From NCBI GenBank assembly GCA_006384855.1, contig VCJN01000438.1, forward strand, positions 1 to 64,000: a DNA stretch of 64,000 bases, in the 5' to 3' direction. Positions within the stretch are counted from its first letter, which is position 1, and each line of letters starts with the position of its first letter. Below, piece by piece: positions 1 through 12,909 of this stretch. The DNA comes from Tetraselmis striata (lineage: Eukaryota > Chlorophyta > Chlorodendrophyceae > Chlorodendrales > Chlorodendraceae). Made by a program: the position numbers and the translations under genes. The notes below the pieces were generated by a model that did no database searches, was not told the DNA's origin, and worked only from the letters and a program-made list of their open reading frames with translations.

Positions 1-465
1 TAGTCCGCCAGCGGCCTGCCATCAACGCCTGCAGCTGGAGTGTGCTTGGCGCCATCGGCTCTACCAGCTGCATCCAGGATTCCTGCAACATCAAGTCCTT
101 GGAGCTTTCCTTTCGCGTGCAGCGCCTGCGTGAAGGTGGTTTGGTGGCGTTGGGACGTTCGCAACACACAGCGGACTGTCATTTCAATTTGATGGATCAG
201 TAATTTCCGCCAGCATCACCAGATCTTATTAGGGCACTCGCGCAAGACTATTGATTGATGAACATCGGGGTCTGTTATTTACCGGCCCGGTTTGAAACTG
301 TGAAATATGTTGTGCAGTGGCCCGTCGAACAGTATAGAGGGCATTCTATGACAATACTCTACACGCCGCACACGCACACACGCGCGTGCGGTGCGCGCGC
401 ACACTCATACACAACTCATACACTCACACTCACACACACACTCACACACACACGATGGGTCTCAC

Positions 466-628
466 CTCAATATCGCAATGTAGGGCGCGATGCTCCTCCA
501 CATTACAATCCCGAACCAGGTCGGAGTCGAACTGGTAGTTGTTCCTCAATTTCAAGTCGACCAAGGCGTCGCGAATCCCCGGCTGCAAGTGCGACGCGGC
601 TGCCCGTGCACTTTCCACGGCCGCTTGG
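466..628 (-). CDS. Possible exon of a cysteine-rich (GLG1-like) protein, partial
   Basis: On the minus strand this stretch reads CQAAVESARAAASHLQPGIR, then DALVDLKLRNNYQFDSDLV, then RDCNVEEHRALHCDIE. It ends at 466 exactly at a good donor (GAG|gtgaga). The pattern Cys, about 40 residues, FDSDLVRDC, about 9 residues, Cys resembles the repeats of Golgi apparatus protein 1 (GLG1), a luminal Golgi glycoprotein with many such repeats. The acceptor is not certain; one AG lies just before TGC near 620. No neighbouring exon was assigned with confidence, and a CA microsatellite follows immediately downstream in the intron. It could also be a chance open frame. The family call is inference from the cysteine spacing only. 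Confidence 0.3.
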
Positions 629-1925
629 CACTGCTCATTGTTCACGTATTGCGGGCAGGCCGGATGATTCGTGAGATGGGGGCAGGGAAAGCGGGCATGG
701 CACGTATGCCCTGTGCGCCATTCTTTAGAGAGCATCCAGAGGAGGTACCTGCAAATCGACGACTTCTTGGGGGTCGGCAGAATCGTTATGCTTCTCGGCG
801 CGGCTGCGGGCTCTTTGATTCTTCGACAAAAGGTTGGCGAAAAAGTCGGTTCGAAAAGCAATAATACCCGTCGATATTCGCCCCTCTGTGGACGCTGCCA
901 AGTTCGCCGTTTCTGGCTCGACTGCTTCATCGGGTTTTGCCACTGTCGACGATGGACTCGAATTGTCGCGCGAGGGGCGGCGACTTTTGCGAATTCGGAA
1001 GGACAACAGCGCTCGGCGTATGAGTGTTGTCTCCTTACTCTTGGACTTTATGCTACTGTCATTTACCCCCTCTGCTGAGGTGCCGACGGCTGAAGACAGC
1101 TTAATCGACGATGCGTCGGACCGGAGTATGCGCCAAGACGGAAGGTTTATCGACCGGCGTGGAGGTGCGCGCTGGCACGCGTCTTCGGACGCACAGCCAG
1201 GTGCCGTGTCGTTATTTGTTTGGGGCTGGCTAAAAGCCCGCAACTTCCACGACGACCGAGAGCGGCGCAGCAGTCGCCTCGACCGTGACTCCTTCCCTGT
1301 CACTGATATGCTTGCGTCAGGCATCGGGTTCATCGCGCACCGGAGCGCAGGGGCGAGTTGTATGCCTTGATATTCCGGGTGACAGCGAGGGTCGCCGGGC
1401 GCCCCTTCACTGATCTGCTGGTGGGCCTACAGGTACTTGCCACGGGGTCTATACTGTCGTCTGCGCTACCGCTACGCCCCGCAGAACAACCGGTCGAACT
1501 CTCCCAGGATTCTTTGAGCAGTAGTAATCCTTACCTGTAGTAGCGAATACCTGTAGTAGCGACTTTATATCATAACCTGTACTACAGAACCCGCCGTATA
1601 AATCCTTACTGGTGCTACTGTGCATTACGAAAACAAGGCCGGTACCTGCTGATGTACGAGTACTGTAGTAGTAACAAAAGGCCGGTACTGCCAGGTACAC
1701 TACGCTTCAAAATTAATGGTAAGCAAACGGTACTCCGGGGTAGTTGGCGAGTATTTTGCGATTCCGAAACCATTTCGAAAACCCCGCGAACATGGGACGC
1801 GCGATGACCTGCCGGTGTTTACCTAACCCGAAATTTCCGAAAACAATTGCTCAAATCGTAGAATTTAGGTGGAAATATATGACATCTATGACGGATTTGG
1901 ACTTAGGGGGTTTTTTAGGTGCTCT
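629..1925. other. No supported gene
   Basis: Overlapping open frames of similar length exist on both strands, the usual sign of GC-rich noncoding sequence. The only structure seen is a cluster of short CTGTAGTAGCG direct repeats at about 1535-1570, related to the AGTCGCTA motif listed elsewhere. Confidence 0.4.
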
Positions 1926-2476
1926 TAAGGCGCGCGCCTGCGGCGCGCGCCGTAAGAGTTGGATACATGCTTTGCCCCACCGTGTAGAGGTAGTCGTGCG
2001 CTACCACATGCATCGGTTGCCAAAATTTTCGCGGTCTCGTTACACATAGAATGGCCGCCTACGCGAGTACGTGCATCGCGACACGTGTAACATTTGTGTA
2101 ACGTCAATGTACGCGCGCATTACGAGCGGCAAGAAGACGCGATGCGGGATCGGCCGCGGTGCCATCTGAGCACATGGATGGGCAGTCGATTGCTACAGAG
2201 CCATGCCAAAGACCCGCCACACTTTGGCGCCTAGGAATATTTTATGATTATTTGTGCTTATGTAAACTCAAGACTCGCGAAATTCGTGTGTGGTTTTTAC
2301 ATCTACGTACATCTCAATGTACAAGGCCCAATCAATTCAATGTAAAATATGGGGCTTGTAGCCAACACTCCTACCCAAAACACCCCCCTATTATATGTGG
2401 CGCATCCAGCTTCGATTGCACATGAGCACGAACCCTACTCCGACTAGGGTTTGCCATTTATTTTGACGCGTAGTGT
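1926..2476 (+). repeat. Dispersed repeat family A, uninterrupted copy
   Basis: This about 550-bp block is clearly related to 32862-33740. Shared segments include CGCGCCGTAAGAGTTGGATA, CATTACGAGCGG, AGCCATGCCAAAGAC and TAGGGTTTGCCATTTATTTT. It begins in a GC palindrome-like stretch (GCGCGCGCCTGCGGCGCGCGCC). No long open frame is conserved between the copies, so it is probably a non-autonomous element or an LTR-like piece. This copy lacks the 341-bp insertion found in the other. Confidence 0.75.
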
Positions 2477-4670
2477 AGTAGCAACAAATCGCTGGTAAGG
2501 TACCGTACGAGGAGGGTTTCGATAAGACCCATCCAAAATTTCAAAGCAGAGCTGCTGGTAGGCAAGGAGATTAGCAGCCGGAAAGATCGCAGGCTGAAGA
2601 CACGGAAGAGCAGGCGGGAGGGCGGGCGGGTTGTGCTGGCGGCAGGACCATGATGATGAGCGCCGGCACAAAACTACACCCCTCCACACAAAGTCCCAGG
2701 CCCCTTTCTCGCCGAATCCGAGCTTGCGAATAGTAGGCCAGCTGAATCTAAGGTTTTTGACCTGAAATCCCGGAATGCTGCACACTTATGCTCAGCCTTT
2801 ATCACCATAGGGTGTAAGCAACCCCTTTGGCCCTAACACGTGTCCTACTACACCAGTGGCACTTGCGCCACACTGAACGTTTCCAGTACCCCCACACCAA
2901 CGGGGGTTGGCGCCCCGCACGTCTCGCCGCACATGCATATACCATTGCATGGGGGGACGGCCATGGGTGGCCGAGGAAACATGTCAACAAAGAGGCTAGG
3001 GCATTTTTGGTTGGGGGGGGGGGGGGGGGGTACATAGTGTTGGCGTGCGCCCGTGCACAATGTAGCGTGATACCATCGCCACTACCGCAGTGTTGCCTTG
3101 TGCTGGTGCAGCTCTCAAACTCGCAGCATCGCTCGGTGCGTTGCGAGGAAACGTCAGAAAATTTCATATAAATACCACTAAAAACTACGAGCGCATGGCT
3201 GCAATTTCCAATGTGGCGGCAAGATCGTCTGAGGTCATTTGGGCACTGATCGAGTTTTTAGAAATACTATGTCAAAATCTTATGTCTGTGTCAGTGTATG
3301 GTCAACGTTGAGCTAGAGGTCGGGGGCTCTACAGACGGTGCCCCATGTGCCCCCGATTCAATAAACCGTACGATCTTGGAATTCGCGTTCTCAGAAATAC
3401 ACTCCCGGCCTCAACACCTTCCGCGGGAGCGGCTGAGGTAGCTCTATCCTTGTCGATCGTATGAGCGCTAGTAGAGGCCCACACGCAGTGCTGACGCCCG
3501 CTGGCGGTAAGTTTGCGGTCAATCTCGGTCGATGCCGGGCCGATGGGACCAAGCAACCGACCCGGATTTTCCGCGCTCTCGACCTCCTTCCGGATAGGCA
3601 TCCCCTGCCACCCGCAGCTTATTATTTAGCCGGCCGCACATGTATAGTTCCTTGGCCTAGCTCCTTGTAGGGGTGCGGTAGAGCCCATGAGTGGCCCATG
3701 AGGTGGTCGGTGCGCGGTGCGCGGTGCCCCATCTCTTCCCGTATTTTTGGGCCGAGATTAGATAAACGGGCTAAATGGGGGGCCGGTCAACCACCGCCCG
3801 TAGATGAGTGGTCGACGAGCCACCCATCTGCCTACGCCTACCAAAGGCCACTATACCCATATTCTAGCACTAGAGACCAATATGGGTCGATTCATCGCCT
3901 GCTTGTAGGTGCACCGGGAGCCGATGGAGTGACGGGTAGCTGTGATAATCTTTAAATATAGCGGAATACGGGTTTAAGGAAATACCCCGTTTACGGGCGG
4001 ACGTGAGACACTACGGGCTTAATTGCACGATTCTTCACCCGTGCCTCACCAAATTCCTCACGACTCGGCCCATATCCCACCCCTAGCCCCTGAGGGGTCA
4101 TGAGCGGTGGTCTAGAGGTTATCGTTTATGTCGTGTGAACTGCTAGTGGTTGATTCGGGGGTGGGATGGAGGTGGTCCTTGTAATACGGGTACATGAAAC
4201 ACCGTCTAGGTGCGCTGTGCAAGATCAATTGGTGAAGATGACGCGCACCATCAGGTTTGCAGTCAACAATCAGCATGCCGAGGATCCAGGTGCGCTCGCC
4301 CGCCCTCCTCAGCAGCTTTAAAGGTAGTGATGAGGGCAACGCGGAAGCGGAGCATGATGTCCAAGTCCCCAATATGTGCCCAAGACAACGTCGTCGTCGA
4401 CATTAACATACACGCAGAAAATAGCGATGACTTATGATACGTCATCCAAGATAGAGCTTGTTGGTGCCACATACCGGTTTCGTCAGGTGTTTAAAAAGCG
4501 GGGGCTCCCAAGTAATTTATTGGCTTCATTGTAATTGACTTCAAGTAATTGACTTCGCGAAACTGCTCTACTCGTACATGATCCGAGATACCTCGCGGCA
4601 ACGACTACCCGAGACCAACAAAGTCAATTTAACGCCACAGTCATCGCAACTTGGCGGATTTACGCGAGTA
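2477..4670. other. No supported gene; one poly-G tract
   Basis: I see no conserved protein motif on either strand. The region contains an 18-base G run at 3013-3030. The remaining open frames overlap in antisense and are compositionally nondescript. Confidence 0.4.
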
Positions 4671-4675
4671 AAAGT

Positions 4676-4892
4676 TTGCCCCACATTATCGGCCGAAGCC
4701 GCCCCAGCACTTGACCTCTTGCGCCAATTGCAATCGTAGGTCTGGCATAGCGCTTAGACCATATTGCCTCATTCGAGCCCGACGGGCTGATGCATTAACC
4801 GGGTATTCCCGATATTGACGAAATTCATCGACCAAGAATCGATCCCGGGACCTCTCGCATACTAGACGACCGCTTAGCCGCGCGGACAAGGA
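4676..4892 (-). repeat. tRNA-derived SINE, copy 1
   Basis: Read on the minus strand, this begins with a tRNA-like head. GCGGCTAAGCGG (870-881 of the 4-kb line, i.e. 4870-4881) resembles the pol III A box, and GGGATCGATTC (4836-4846) resembles the B box GGTTCGANTCC. The body after the head is shared with 62651-62912, for example GCCAGACCTACGA and GGGGCGGCTTCGGCCGAT. The two copies are roughly 80 percent identical by eye. The head is not a foldable complete tRNA, so a SINE with a tRNA-like promoter is the best reading. Confidence 0.6.
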
Positions 4893-5300
4893 ATGTACAA
4901 GGATTTACGCGAGTATTACTACACCGTTTTATATACACGCACGCAGTTTGCGCCGCGTACGTACTCGTGCGAGTACGCGTAATTGTGAGTTGACTGCGTA
5001 CAATTCGGAGCTGTAGTCAACACGATCGGATTATATCGAGCGCTCATGGTTTTTAGTTTATGAACACCTTGACGTAACCGTTGTGCATTAGAAATCCATG
5101 TTAGACAAGTGCACTCAAAGCCAAATTTGACCGAAAAATGTGAAAGTCACTTCACTCACGAGGGGCTTGGTGAATCAGTCCGTAGAGCGCCTTGGTGAGC
5201 TTGCCAACATATCCCGGGCGAAATGTCCATGAGAATGCTCGATGTCGACATTCTCGTTGAGCGTAAACCATTGAGGGACGTCGTGATAATAACAAAGTCT

Positions 5301-5560
5301 CAAATTGGTGATACCCACCGCCGCAATGAGCCCCAGCAAGCGCACACATGGAGCGGAGATTTGTCAAGCTGACAACGATCGTTGGCGAAGATGTGGAAGG
5401 GGTAGTCAACACCATGAACGTGCTTTTGGTGGTTGTTATGACAAATTGGTGATAGCCACCGCCGTGATGAGCCCCCTGCGCAAACATGCGGCCGGAGCGA
5501 AGATTGGTAGAGCTGACAACGAAGGCGAAGATGTGTGGAAGGGGTCATCAACAGTTCAAC
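5301..5560 (+). repeat. Tandem duplication, 141-bp period
   Basis: CAAATTGGTGATA begins at 5301 and again at 5442. The two units align through GCCACCGCCG, AGCTGACAACGA and GCGAAGATGTG. The second unit has a few substitutions and small indels. No coding function is evident. Confidence 0.7.
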
Positions 5561-6089
5561 ACTCGACAGGGTTTTGCTATGGTTGTACCACTAGCCGGGC
5601 CTTGTTGTACTTATTCTTGAGTTCATTGTTTTAGGCTTACTTCTTATTGAACACCCATTAGGCGGTTGTGCAGAGGGCGCACTCCATCAGGAATGCCAGC
5701 CATGGGCCCATGGCCGCGACAATCTTCCATGTGCCTTTCTTGGTCGATTTGTTGATCTTTACCTCGATGACAACGCGGTATAGTGCGGAGCGCCTGGGCT
5801 AGTATATTGATTAATTACTTGAATTATGAAGTAAGTTGACAGTTGAATCAGCGATGCGTCTATTTTTCAGAAAATTTTAAACGAACGGGTTCCACATCAC
5901 TGGCCTACAGTTCCATGAATTGCTTTGCCAGCACTTTGAAGTACCAGCAGCGAGCGTTCGCATTGCCAGCGCTTTGAAGTAGTCGCTACCAGAGTTTTTT
6001 TTTCCATTACCAGCAGCGAGTATCGAGTACCAGTACCAGTACCTCCCAGCCGTGAGATCGTAACCGGACGGCTGTGTAATTAAGGACCG

Positions 6090-6150
6090 TGGGCGGGCGG
6101 GTGGGTGGGCGGGTGGGCGGGTGGGCGGGTGGGACGGTGGGTGGGTGGAT
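6090..6150 (+). repeat. GGGC/GGGT array, G-quadruplex-prone
   Basis: About fourteen consecutive GGGN units (GGGC alternating with GGGT) run on the plus strand. Any four neighbouring GGG blocks with single-base loops can form an intramolecular G-quadruplex. No gene is attached to it with confidence. Confidence 0.75.
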
Positions 6151-7039
6151 TATAGTACTTAGTAGTACATGCCAATAGATAAACGCTTTAGTCATGCACC
6201 TATAGGCCCGATCCGCTGCACTATACGGGTACCATACGGCAATAAAGCTCACCGCCGAAAAATCGACGCTTCGCTGGATAATTTTCTTGGTAACCGAGTA
6301 TGGAAATGCGTCTAAAGTAGCCGCAAAGTGCCACAGTTTCAGCAATTGTAGCTCCTTGTAGAGGGGATGAAGTGAGATGATTGATGCTAGTCGGACATGA
6401 TAGGCAACTGGTGGTGCAGCAGCAAAAAAATATGCTAATGTATGCATGGTGTTTGGGGGTCCTCCACATTTTGATTCGCGATCGTAGTCTTTATACCGTT
6501 ATTACCTCAATAATGAGCATGTTGTTGCCGCCGCTCTTAGTACAACAACGCACCCCAAACGCAGATAGAGGCTTGCATGCAGCTCAGCCGGGAGGGGATA
6601 TCTGGTGCGCCGAGATACGGCTGCATCACAGTAATACAAAATGTGCAATTATGCAAATGGTTGCATGCGCATCATACTAGGGCTATAGATGAATATGTAT
6701 TCAGATACGGCGGTATCGGTACCTGGTAGTAGTGCTGGTACTCTGGGGCGATTGGCAACACAAGGCATCAACCTAGTATTGACCATGCGCCATCAGTAGG
6801 CGGTAGGCCCTGGAAGATTTTATCCGTTGTCTTTGGTGGCGATTTTGCTCGGAAAAAAATCGGAGGGGGGGGGGGGGGGGGGGGAATCTTCCTTTTCCGG
6901 AAAAAAATTTATAGTCTAATAGTACTTTGAACAATACTCGTCGATGCCCCCGATGTCGTAGGCGACAACGCCGGCGCAACTAACTCGATACCGGTACGGT
7001 ACAGTAGCGGCTGATGGGGAGACAAACCTCCGCGATCCA

Positions 7040-7260
7040 TCCTCTAAGCTCTGTTTATGGGGTTTCAAGAACTAGTCAACTGTCTTAGTGCGACCCGTAC
7101 AATCTGTTTCGGGTTTCAAACGGTTTTTACCGGCACCCTGCGGGCTGCCTTTATATCACCCGCGAGCCTTGCGCCGGGCCTGGCCGGGGAGCTACTTAGG
7201 ACAGCCACCAGCATCTCGTCCGCCATCTTCCCACTCGTTGCCTTCCATATATCCGATATC
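7040..7260 (+). repeat. Dispersed repeat family C, copy 1
   Basis: This block matches 42775-43075 and 46910-47190. Shared parts include GTTTATGGGGTTT-like starts, the segment around GGGGAGCTACTTAGGACA, and a translated echo (SPASLAPGLAGELLRT here, SHVSPTFPAGELLRT at 47.05 kb). Conservation follows nucleotide blocks rather than one frame, so I treat it as a repeat and not a gene. Confidence 0.55.
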
Positions 7261-7720
7261 ACTCCACCCTATCTTACCACCACCAGCACCCGCCGCCCAC
7301 ACTAGGCAGCACCACTATGTCCCTCCTGGCGTCACTGGCGGCGTGCGTCAGCATTATTCCCGTTGACGGCAGGACCGCAGTGCGGAACGTATGGATAGCT
7401 AGGCGCTCAAGAGTGGGGCGACAAGAACTCTACGGACCGGCTGGATGAGGCAATCGAGCCCCACGCCCCCGACTACCACCCCCTGCCTGCTGACACCGAT
7501 ATCAAGATGGTGTGCCTCGCCGTCACCCGGCATTACCGTGGGCTTTCGCAAGACTGCACAACGTTCCTCCTAGAGGCGGTCACAGACACCATGGCGTTCC
7601 TTGAGACGAGAACGGTTACGATGAAGTTCGATTGCCAACGCCCCGCTAGTTATCGGCCAGCACCACACAACCCGTTCCCGACGATGATGATGGTTAGCGC
7701 CGCGCCGAACCCTGAGAGTC

Positions 7721-9736
7721 ATGTCCGATGGGGGGCCTGACCACAACGTCAGCTTCTACACCGTCATTGCCGCGTGGCTGGCACTGTTCATGGAGCTGGA
7801 GAGGGATGTGCTCACCATTTCCAGGACAGCTCCTACCCAGAGTTACATGAACCGTGATGAACGCTGCATGAGTGAGCTAAACAGGGGTTTGCAGAACAAC
7901 GCGCTGGCCAGGGTGCGAGTGGACGACAACTTCGAGAAGGCCTTCGCCAGATGCAACTCTATGACCGCCATCCGAGCTGCAGCTGCAAAGGCCCTCAACG
8001 AGGAGCCGCAGGCGGAGGCAGACGACGAGCCGATGCCGCCCCTCGCCGAGGAGAGCGACAGCGATGAGGAGGAGGCAGGTGACAGCTCCAGCAGCAGCGA
8101 GGGGGGCACAGACATGCAGGCAGACGACAGCCCCAGCAGTGTTGCGGTGGAGTCTGAGGCGGAGGAGGGGGATGGCAGCTCCAGCAGCAGCGAGGAGGAG
8201 CATGGTGGCGAGGAGGCGGCCGCTGTTGGCGAGGAGGCTGTTGACGCCACCCCACTGCCTGTTGGCGAGGAGCTGCCCGCTGCCCCCACCTTCCAAGCCA
8301 CAGAGGGGACACTGGTTGATTACGCCAGCTCCAGCAGTGAGACCGGCAGCGACATGTCCGTCACCGCGGAGGAGGACCAGGTGGTGGAGAGCCTTGCTGC
8401 GCTGAAGGCGGGCCCCGCCGCCGCCGCCACGCAGCCACCGCCCTCAACTCCCACCATATCCACCTTCCAGAAAAATTATGAGGCTAGTGTCGCCCCTGTC
8501 ATATCCACAATTGACGGCATATTCCAGCGTCTTATGTGGGCTGGCCAGCGCATTCAGACACACACTCATGCAGACAGCCAGTCTATGCATACACTCCTCA
8601 AGCGTCTGTAGGATATCGACCCAACTCTGGAATCCCTGAAGCTGGACTCCAGCTCAATAAGCATCCCGAGCTGCGCCGCGTCAATGACAACCACACCATT
8701 GGGGGACCATACATGAGGCAGTACTTCAAGCAACCCATGGTGGACGACTGCCAGTGCAAGGCGTGCCAGCTTGCCAGCCGCAGCATATGCCGACATCGTC
8801 AACCACAAGGTACCCCTGCCTATCCCTGAGGTGACCAGTGACAACATCAAGGATGATGTGCATTACATGCCATTCGAGGAGACAGTCCATCACGAGTACA
8901 CCACAGCACACCAGCCAACCTTCATTCAGCGCCAACTACAGAAGGGACTGATATGTGTCGGGGACGGCATGCAGCTGACTGCTCAGAAGGAGGACACGGC
9001 CACCACGGAGCTGGCGCCCAACCTGCTCAAAGGCAAGTATGCCATGGGTATGGTTACCTGCAAGGACTGCATGAGGCCCCGCTGCATGTACTCCTTAACG
9101 CACCCACGGAACATGGAGCCAGCAGCCACTGTTGTGGATGGGAAGAAGGTGCAGCCCAGCGTGACGGAGAAGGCGGAGTGCAAGCAATATGCCATGCAGA
9201 ACTTCCAGGCCGCTGCTGAGCACAGTAGCTTCTTGTGCGGCATGCAACCTTTTGATGATGACCATCCGTTGCATGGAGTGCTGGTGACACGCAGCAACAT
9301 CATCTGTGGATCTCATGTGGAGTTTGAGTACTACTCTACGCAGACCAAGAGGGCCACCTGGTTTGATGCCACTACATGTGCCTGGTGCGCTGGTGTGCAT
9401 GGGGAGGGTACCATTAGTCAGGCATTACATGACTTGTGGCACAATGTGATGCCCTTGTGTGAGTACTGCAAGTCCCAGGGTGCCAAGCCATTGGTGAGGG
9501 CGCATAGGCGCATGGCAGCTGAGCGAGAGGAGGCTTCTCGGAAGCGTGCGGCCCGTGCTGACAAGCAGCGAAAGGACAAGGATCCAGCTGAGCAGCCGGC
9601 GGAGGAGGCAGCCCAGCCTCAGCAGCAGCCAAGGCATCCTGGCAATGCCAGGTCTAGCAGAGGCAGGAAGCCACGGATTGCCAACCAGCCAGTGACTAGG
9701 AGGCGCCGCACACGGCCGTATGCGGCTGGCATTTAG
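7721..9736 (+). pseudogene. DGGPDHN-family transposon-like gene, frameshifted
   Basis: The first frame (7721-8611) starts MSDGGPDHNVSFYT, continues with WLALFMELERDVL and TAPTQSYMNRDERCMSELNR, and then becomes a Glu/Ser-rich linker. The acidic residues in DGGPDHN and RDERCMSELN are placed like a DDE/RNase H-type active site. After the stop at 8609 the reading moves frame: NKHPELRRVNDNHTIGGPY with CQCKAC near 8757, then 8771-9736 (YADIVNHKVPLPIPEV, CKDCMRPRC, FLCG, TCAWCAG, basic tail). From memory this matches a widespread family of uncharacterised eukaryotic proteins of probable transposon origin, where these parts form one protein with Cys clusters. Two frame changes plus a stop suggest a decayed copy; unrecognised introns are the alternative. 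The extreme N-terminus was not found. Confidence 0.6.
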
Positions 9737-10607
9737 ATGTGTCCATCATGTGTTGCACGTACAATGAATAGCATGGTAGGCTATCTCATACAGTCGGGCG
9801 GGTCCGGAGTTGACAATGTAAACAACATTGTCATTTATTACATTCATCTATGTGCCATATTCATCTATGTGCCGTGGTCGTCTTTGCATCCTCTGCATCT
9901 GTATTAACGGCATGTTTGCTGCCCCAGCCTTGTCTACAGTACTGCACAAAGTGCTACTGTCACAGTCCCCCCTTTTTTTCACCTGCAGGTGGGGGTGCCC
10001 AATACCCATAGAAGTTCATCTATAACATACTTTTAGTTGCCCTGGCTGTTCCTGCAATCATGCTTACAAGGCACAAACATGATGTTTCCTTGTTATTTGT
10101 TTCATGGCAGTACTTTAGCAGGGGGGGGGGGGGGGGGGGCACCAAAGACAACAGATTAAATCTTCCAGGCCTAGTACTTAACCTTCCTTCGCCCCCCTCC
10201 CCCGCGCCCCCCTACCCTGTAGTAGATATGAGTCGTGATATACTAGTGCAATGTAAATAACCCTGGCCATATTAACATGTTAACCCAGATATATCATCAT
10301 CGGCGGCCGACCACAGGAGCACCCAGCGGCGCGACGAGCCGCCGCGCCGCCCGGATCACGTTTACGACACAGCGCCGCCACCAAGCGAACACCCCTCCCT
10401 ATCACCGCGTCACACAGCGAACACGGCGTATCTTCCAAGAGCTGTTAGTCACCGGCGTCACAAAGCGAACACACCTCCCTCACGTCTCCCCAGCCGCCGC
10501 TGCGGACGACAAGGCCCCGCCGACAGCTGTCACGGGGCGGCCGCCGTGCGCGCGGTGTGGTGCGAGCAGGATAGTTGTACACAGGTCGACAGGGGAGAAC
10601 CGGCACG
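9737..10607. other. Intergenic region upstream of EBP2
   Basis: No gene is seen. It holds a 19-base G run (10121-10139). Nearer the EBP2 start it has three copies of AGCGAACAC, listed separately. Confidence 0.5.
10384..10472 (+). promoter_or_regulatory. Three AGCGAACAC repeats upstream of EBP2
   Basis: AGCGAACAC occurs at 10384, 10416 and 10464, about 136-224 bases before the EBP2 ATG. The spacings are 32 and 48 bases, both multiples of 16. Two copies are followed by CCTCCCT. This may be a promoter element or a remnant short repeat; no factor can be named. Confidence 0.3.
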
Positions 10608-10724
10608 ATGGGACGCAAGGAAACCCCCGTTGAGTCGAGCGAGGATGAGGAGCAGGGTTATTCCTCCCTGGACGAGGAGGTGAGGCTTTTTGCGCGCGCG
10701 CGCGCGCGTGTGTGTGTGTGTGTC

Positions 10725-10760
<36 letters not shown>

Positions 10761-12838
10761 CTTGGTTGCGCCGCTGTGAAAGTAGCTGGGAGTCGGTACA
10801 TAATACCTCGCCGAGCGTCATGCAATACTGACTGAGTGACTGTGTGGCTGGCTGGCGTGTGGGAACAGGAAGCGGCCCTTGGGCGGGCGGACACCAGCGA
10901 GCGCGAGGCGATTTACAACGTGGATGGTCTCCACGACAAGCTGGAGGAGATGGCGTGGACGGATGAGGTGGGGTGGGTGGAGACGCAGGTCATCACGGGC
11001 GGCTCGACGGAGCAGCTGGAGGAGGTTGAGGACGACCTGCAGCGCGAGCTGGCCTTCTACAACCAGGCGCTGGACGCCGCCAAGCAGGCGGTGGCGCGCT
11101 TCGACAAGGCCGGCATGAAGTGGCGCCGCCCGGAGGACTACTACGCGGAGATGGTGAAGAGCGATGACCACATGCTGCGCGTGAAGGAGCAGCTCAACTT
11201 CGAGACGGACAAGATCGAGGCGGCGGAGCAGAGGTGCGCTGCGCTATTCGCCCGGACACCTTAGATGTCTGAGAGCCGGACCCGGATTCCTTGCCCATCC
11301 TGAAAGGGGCGGGGCAAGGGGTCCATGGGAGGGAAATACCGCCAGAGGGTGTTCACCTGCACAGCGATCTTACATAGCTCCGTACCAGCGACAATCACAC
11401 CGCACCAGACCGCAGCATACCACAGCGCTGCCCATTCATGAGCTGATGACTCTCTGTCGTGCCTGGGCTTCCAAACCTGAATCGGCATTCTGTAGCCGTC
11501 GTGCCCTCCCCCCTCTGCCCCCATCATCATGAAGGCCCTATCCCAGCCATCATCAAGCTGGGCTGTGAGCCCATGGATGGGAGGGCACGCTGATCAGGCT
11601 GATAAGGGTAGTTCATGGCCAATGCAGGCGTTGCCTGTGCCGGGGACTTGCCTGTGACTGGGAGTCATGGGAGGCCGGCAGCGCCCCGTTGCTCCGGATC
11701 GGCATTGGAGCCTCATTCATCCCCTTATTAGTCACCTCAGCTGCCTCACACCCCAAGTGATATAATAGTACTTCCGACCCGCCGAATCTGTGCGCGCCTT
11801 TGCGACAACGACACAGCAAGTACGGGGATCCCTGCGGACTATGGGTGCGGTATTGGTTTATTGCCGCGCGGGTTTCGGGTTTTGGGGTTCTGCCACCCGG
11901 AAAACATGGGGGTTGCCCGCGGCATTGAGGCTGACCAGCATGCTGGGCTTGCTCCTGAAGGGGCTTATACTCTCCGACTGCCTGCCTTCCCGTGAGACAT
12001 GGAGCGATCATAGTGTTGATTTGTTTCCCCATTTGAAGCCCAGTGTGTCACCCCCCCCCCCCCACTTGCCCCGTCTGCAGGCGGAAGCAGCGCGAGGGGA
12101 AGCGCTTCCAGAAGCAGATGCAGGCCACCCGGGAGAGGGAGAAGGCGCAGGAGAAGAAGAAGAGCATCGCGGAGGTCTCCAAGTGGCGCAAGCAGCGGGA
12201 GAAGTCGGTGCGCAACCCCCCTCCCCCATCCCCAGCGCCCCCCCTCCCAGGCTCTCTGCCCTGCTCCCTCCCTGCCACCACACATCGCCGCCCTCGTGGC
12301 TTAGCTTGGGCTGCCTCGACATGCGGGCATTGCCGTACGGTCAGTGGGGAAGCGCCTGCCACATCCTGAGCCCACCGGGGCCCTTGCGACTGGGTCACCT
12401 AGGGCTACGACGGCAAGGAGGAGTTTGACATCGAGAAGTTCAACCGCAAGCCCAAGAAGGCGGGCGAGCGCATCGGGGGCGGGTTTGCAGAGAAGAGCAA
12501 GAAGCGCGAGTTCCGCGACACCAAGTTTGGTGCGCTGCGCCCACCCCCCACTGGCCAAACAAGGATGAACTGCGACATGTGTTCAACAATCGCCAGACCA
12601 CAGATAGGCACCGTACAAATATATATACATACGTGGATATATACATACATACATACATACGTGTGCATCTATGTAGTGCATGCACACACACACACGCAAT
12701 ATATATATATATATGAATTATTAATAAATATACACATATAACATGCAGACACACCCACACCCACACCCACACCCACACACAAACACATGCATAAATATAA
12801 TACATTGATATGAATAATACAAATATATATAAGCACAA

Positions 12839-12909
<71 letters not shown>

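Noticed and set aside
360..455. CA/GCGC tract as a telomere- or CRISPR-like repeat
   Set aside because: It is a simple CA/CACT microsatellite with irregular units and no spacers.
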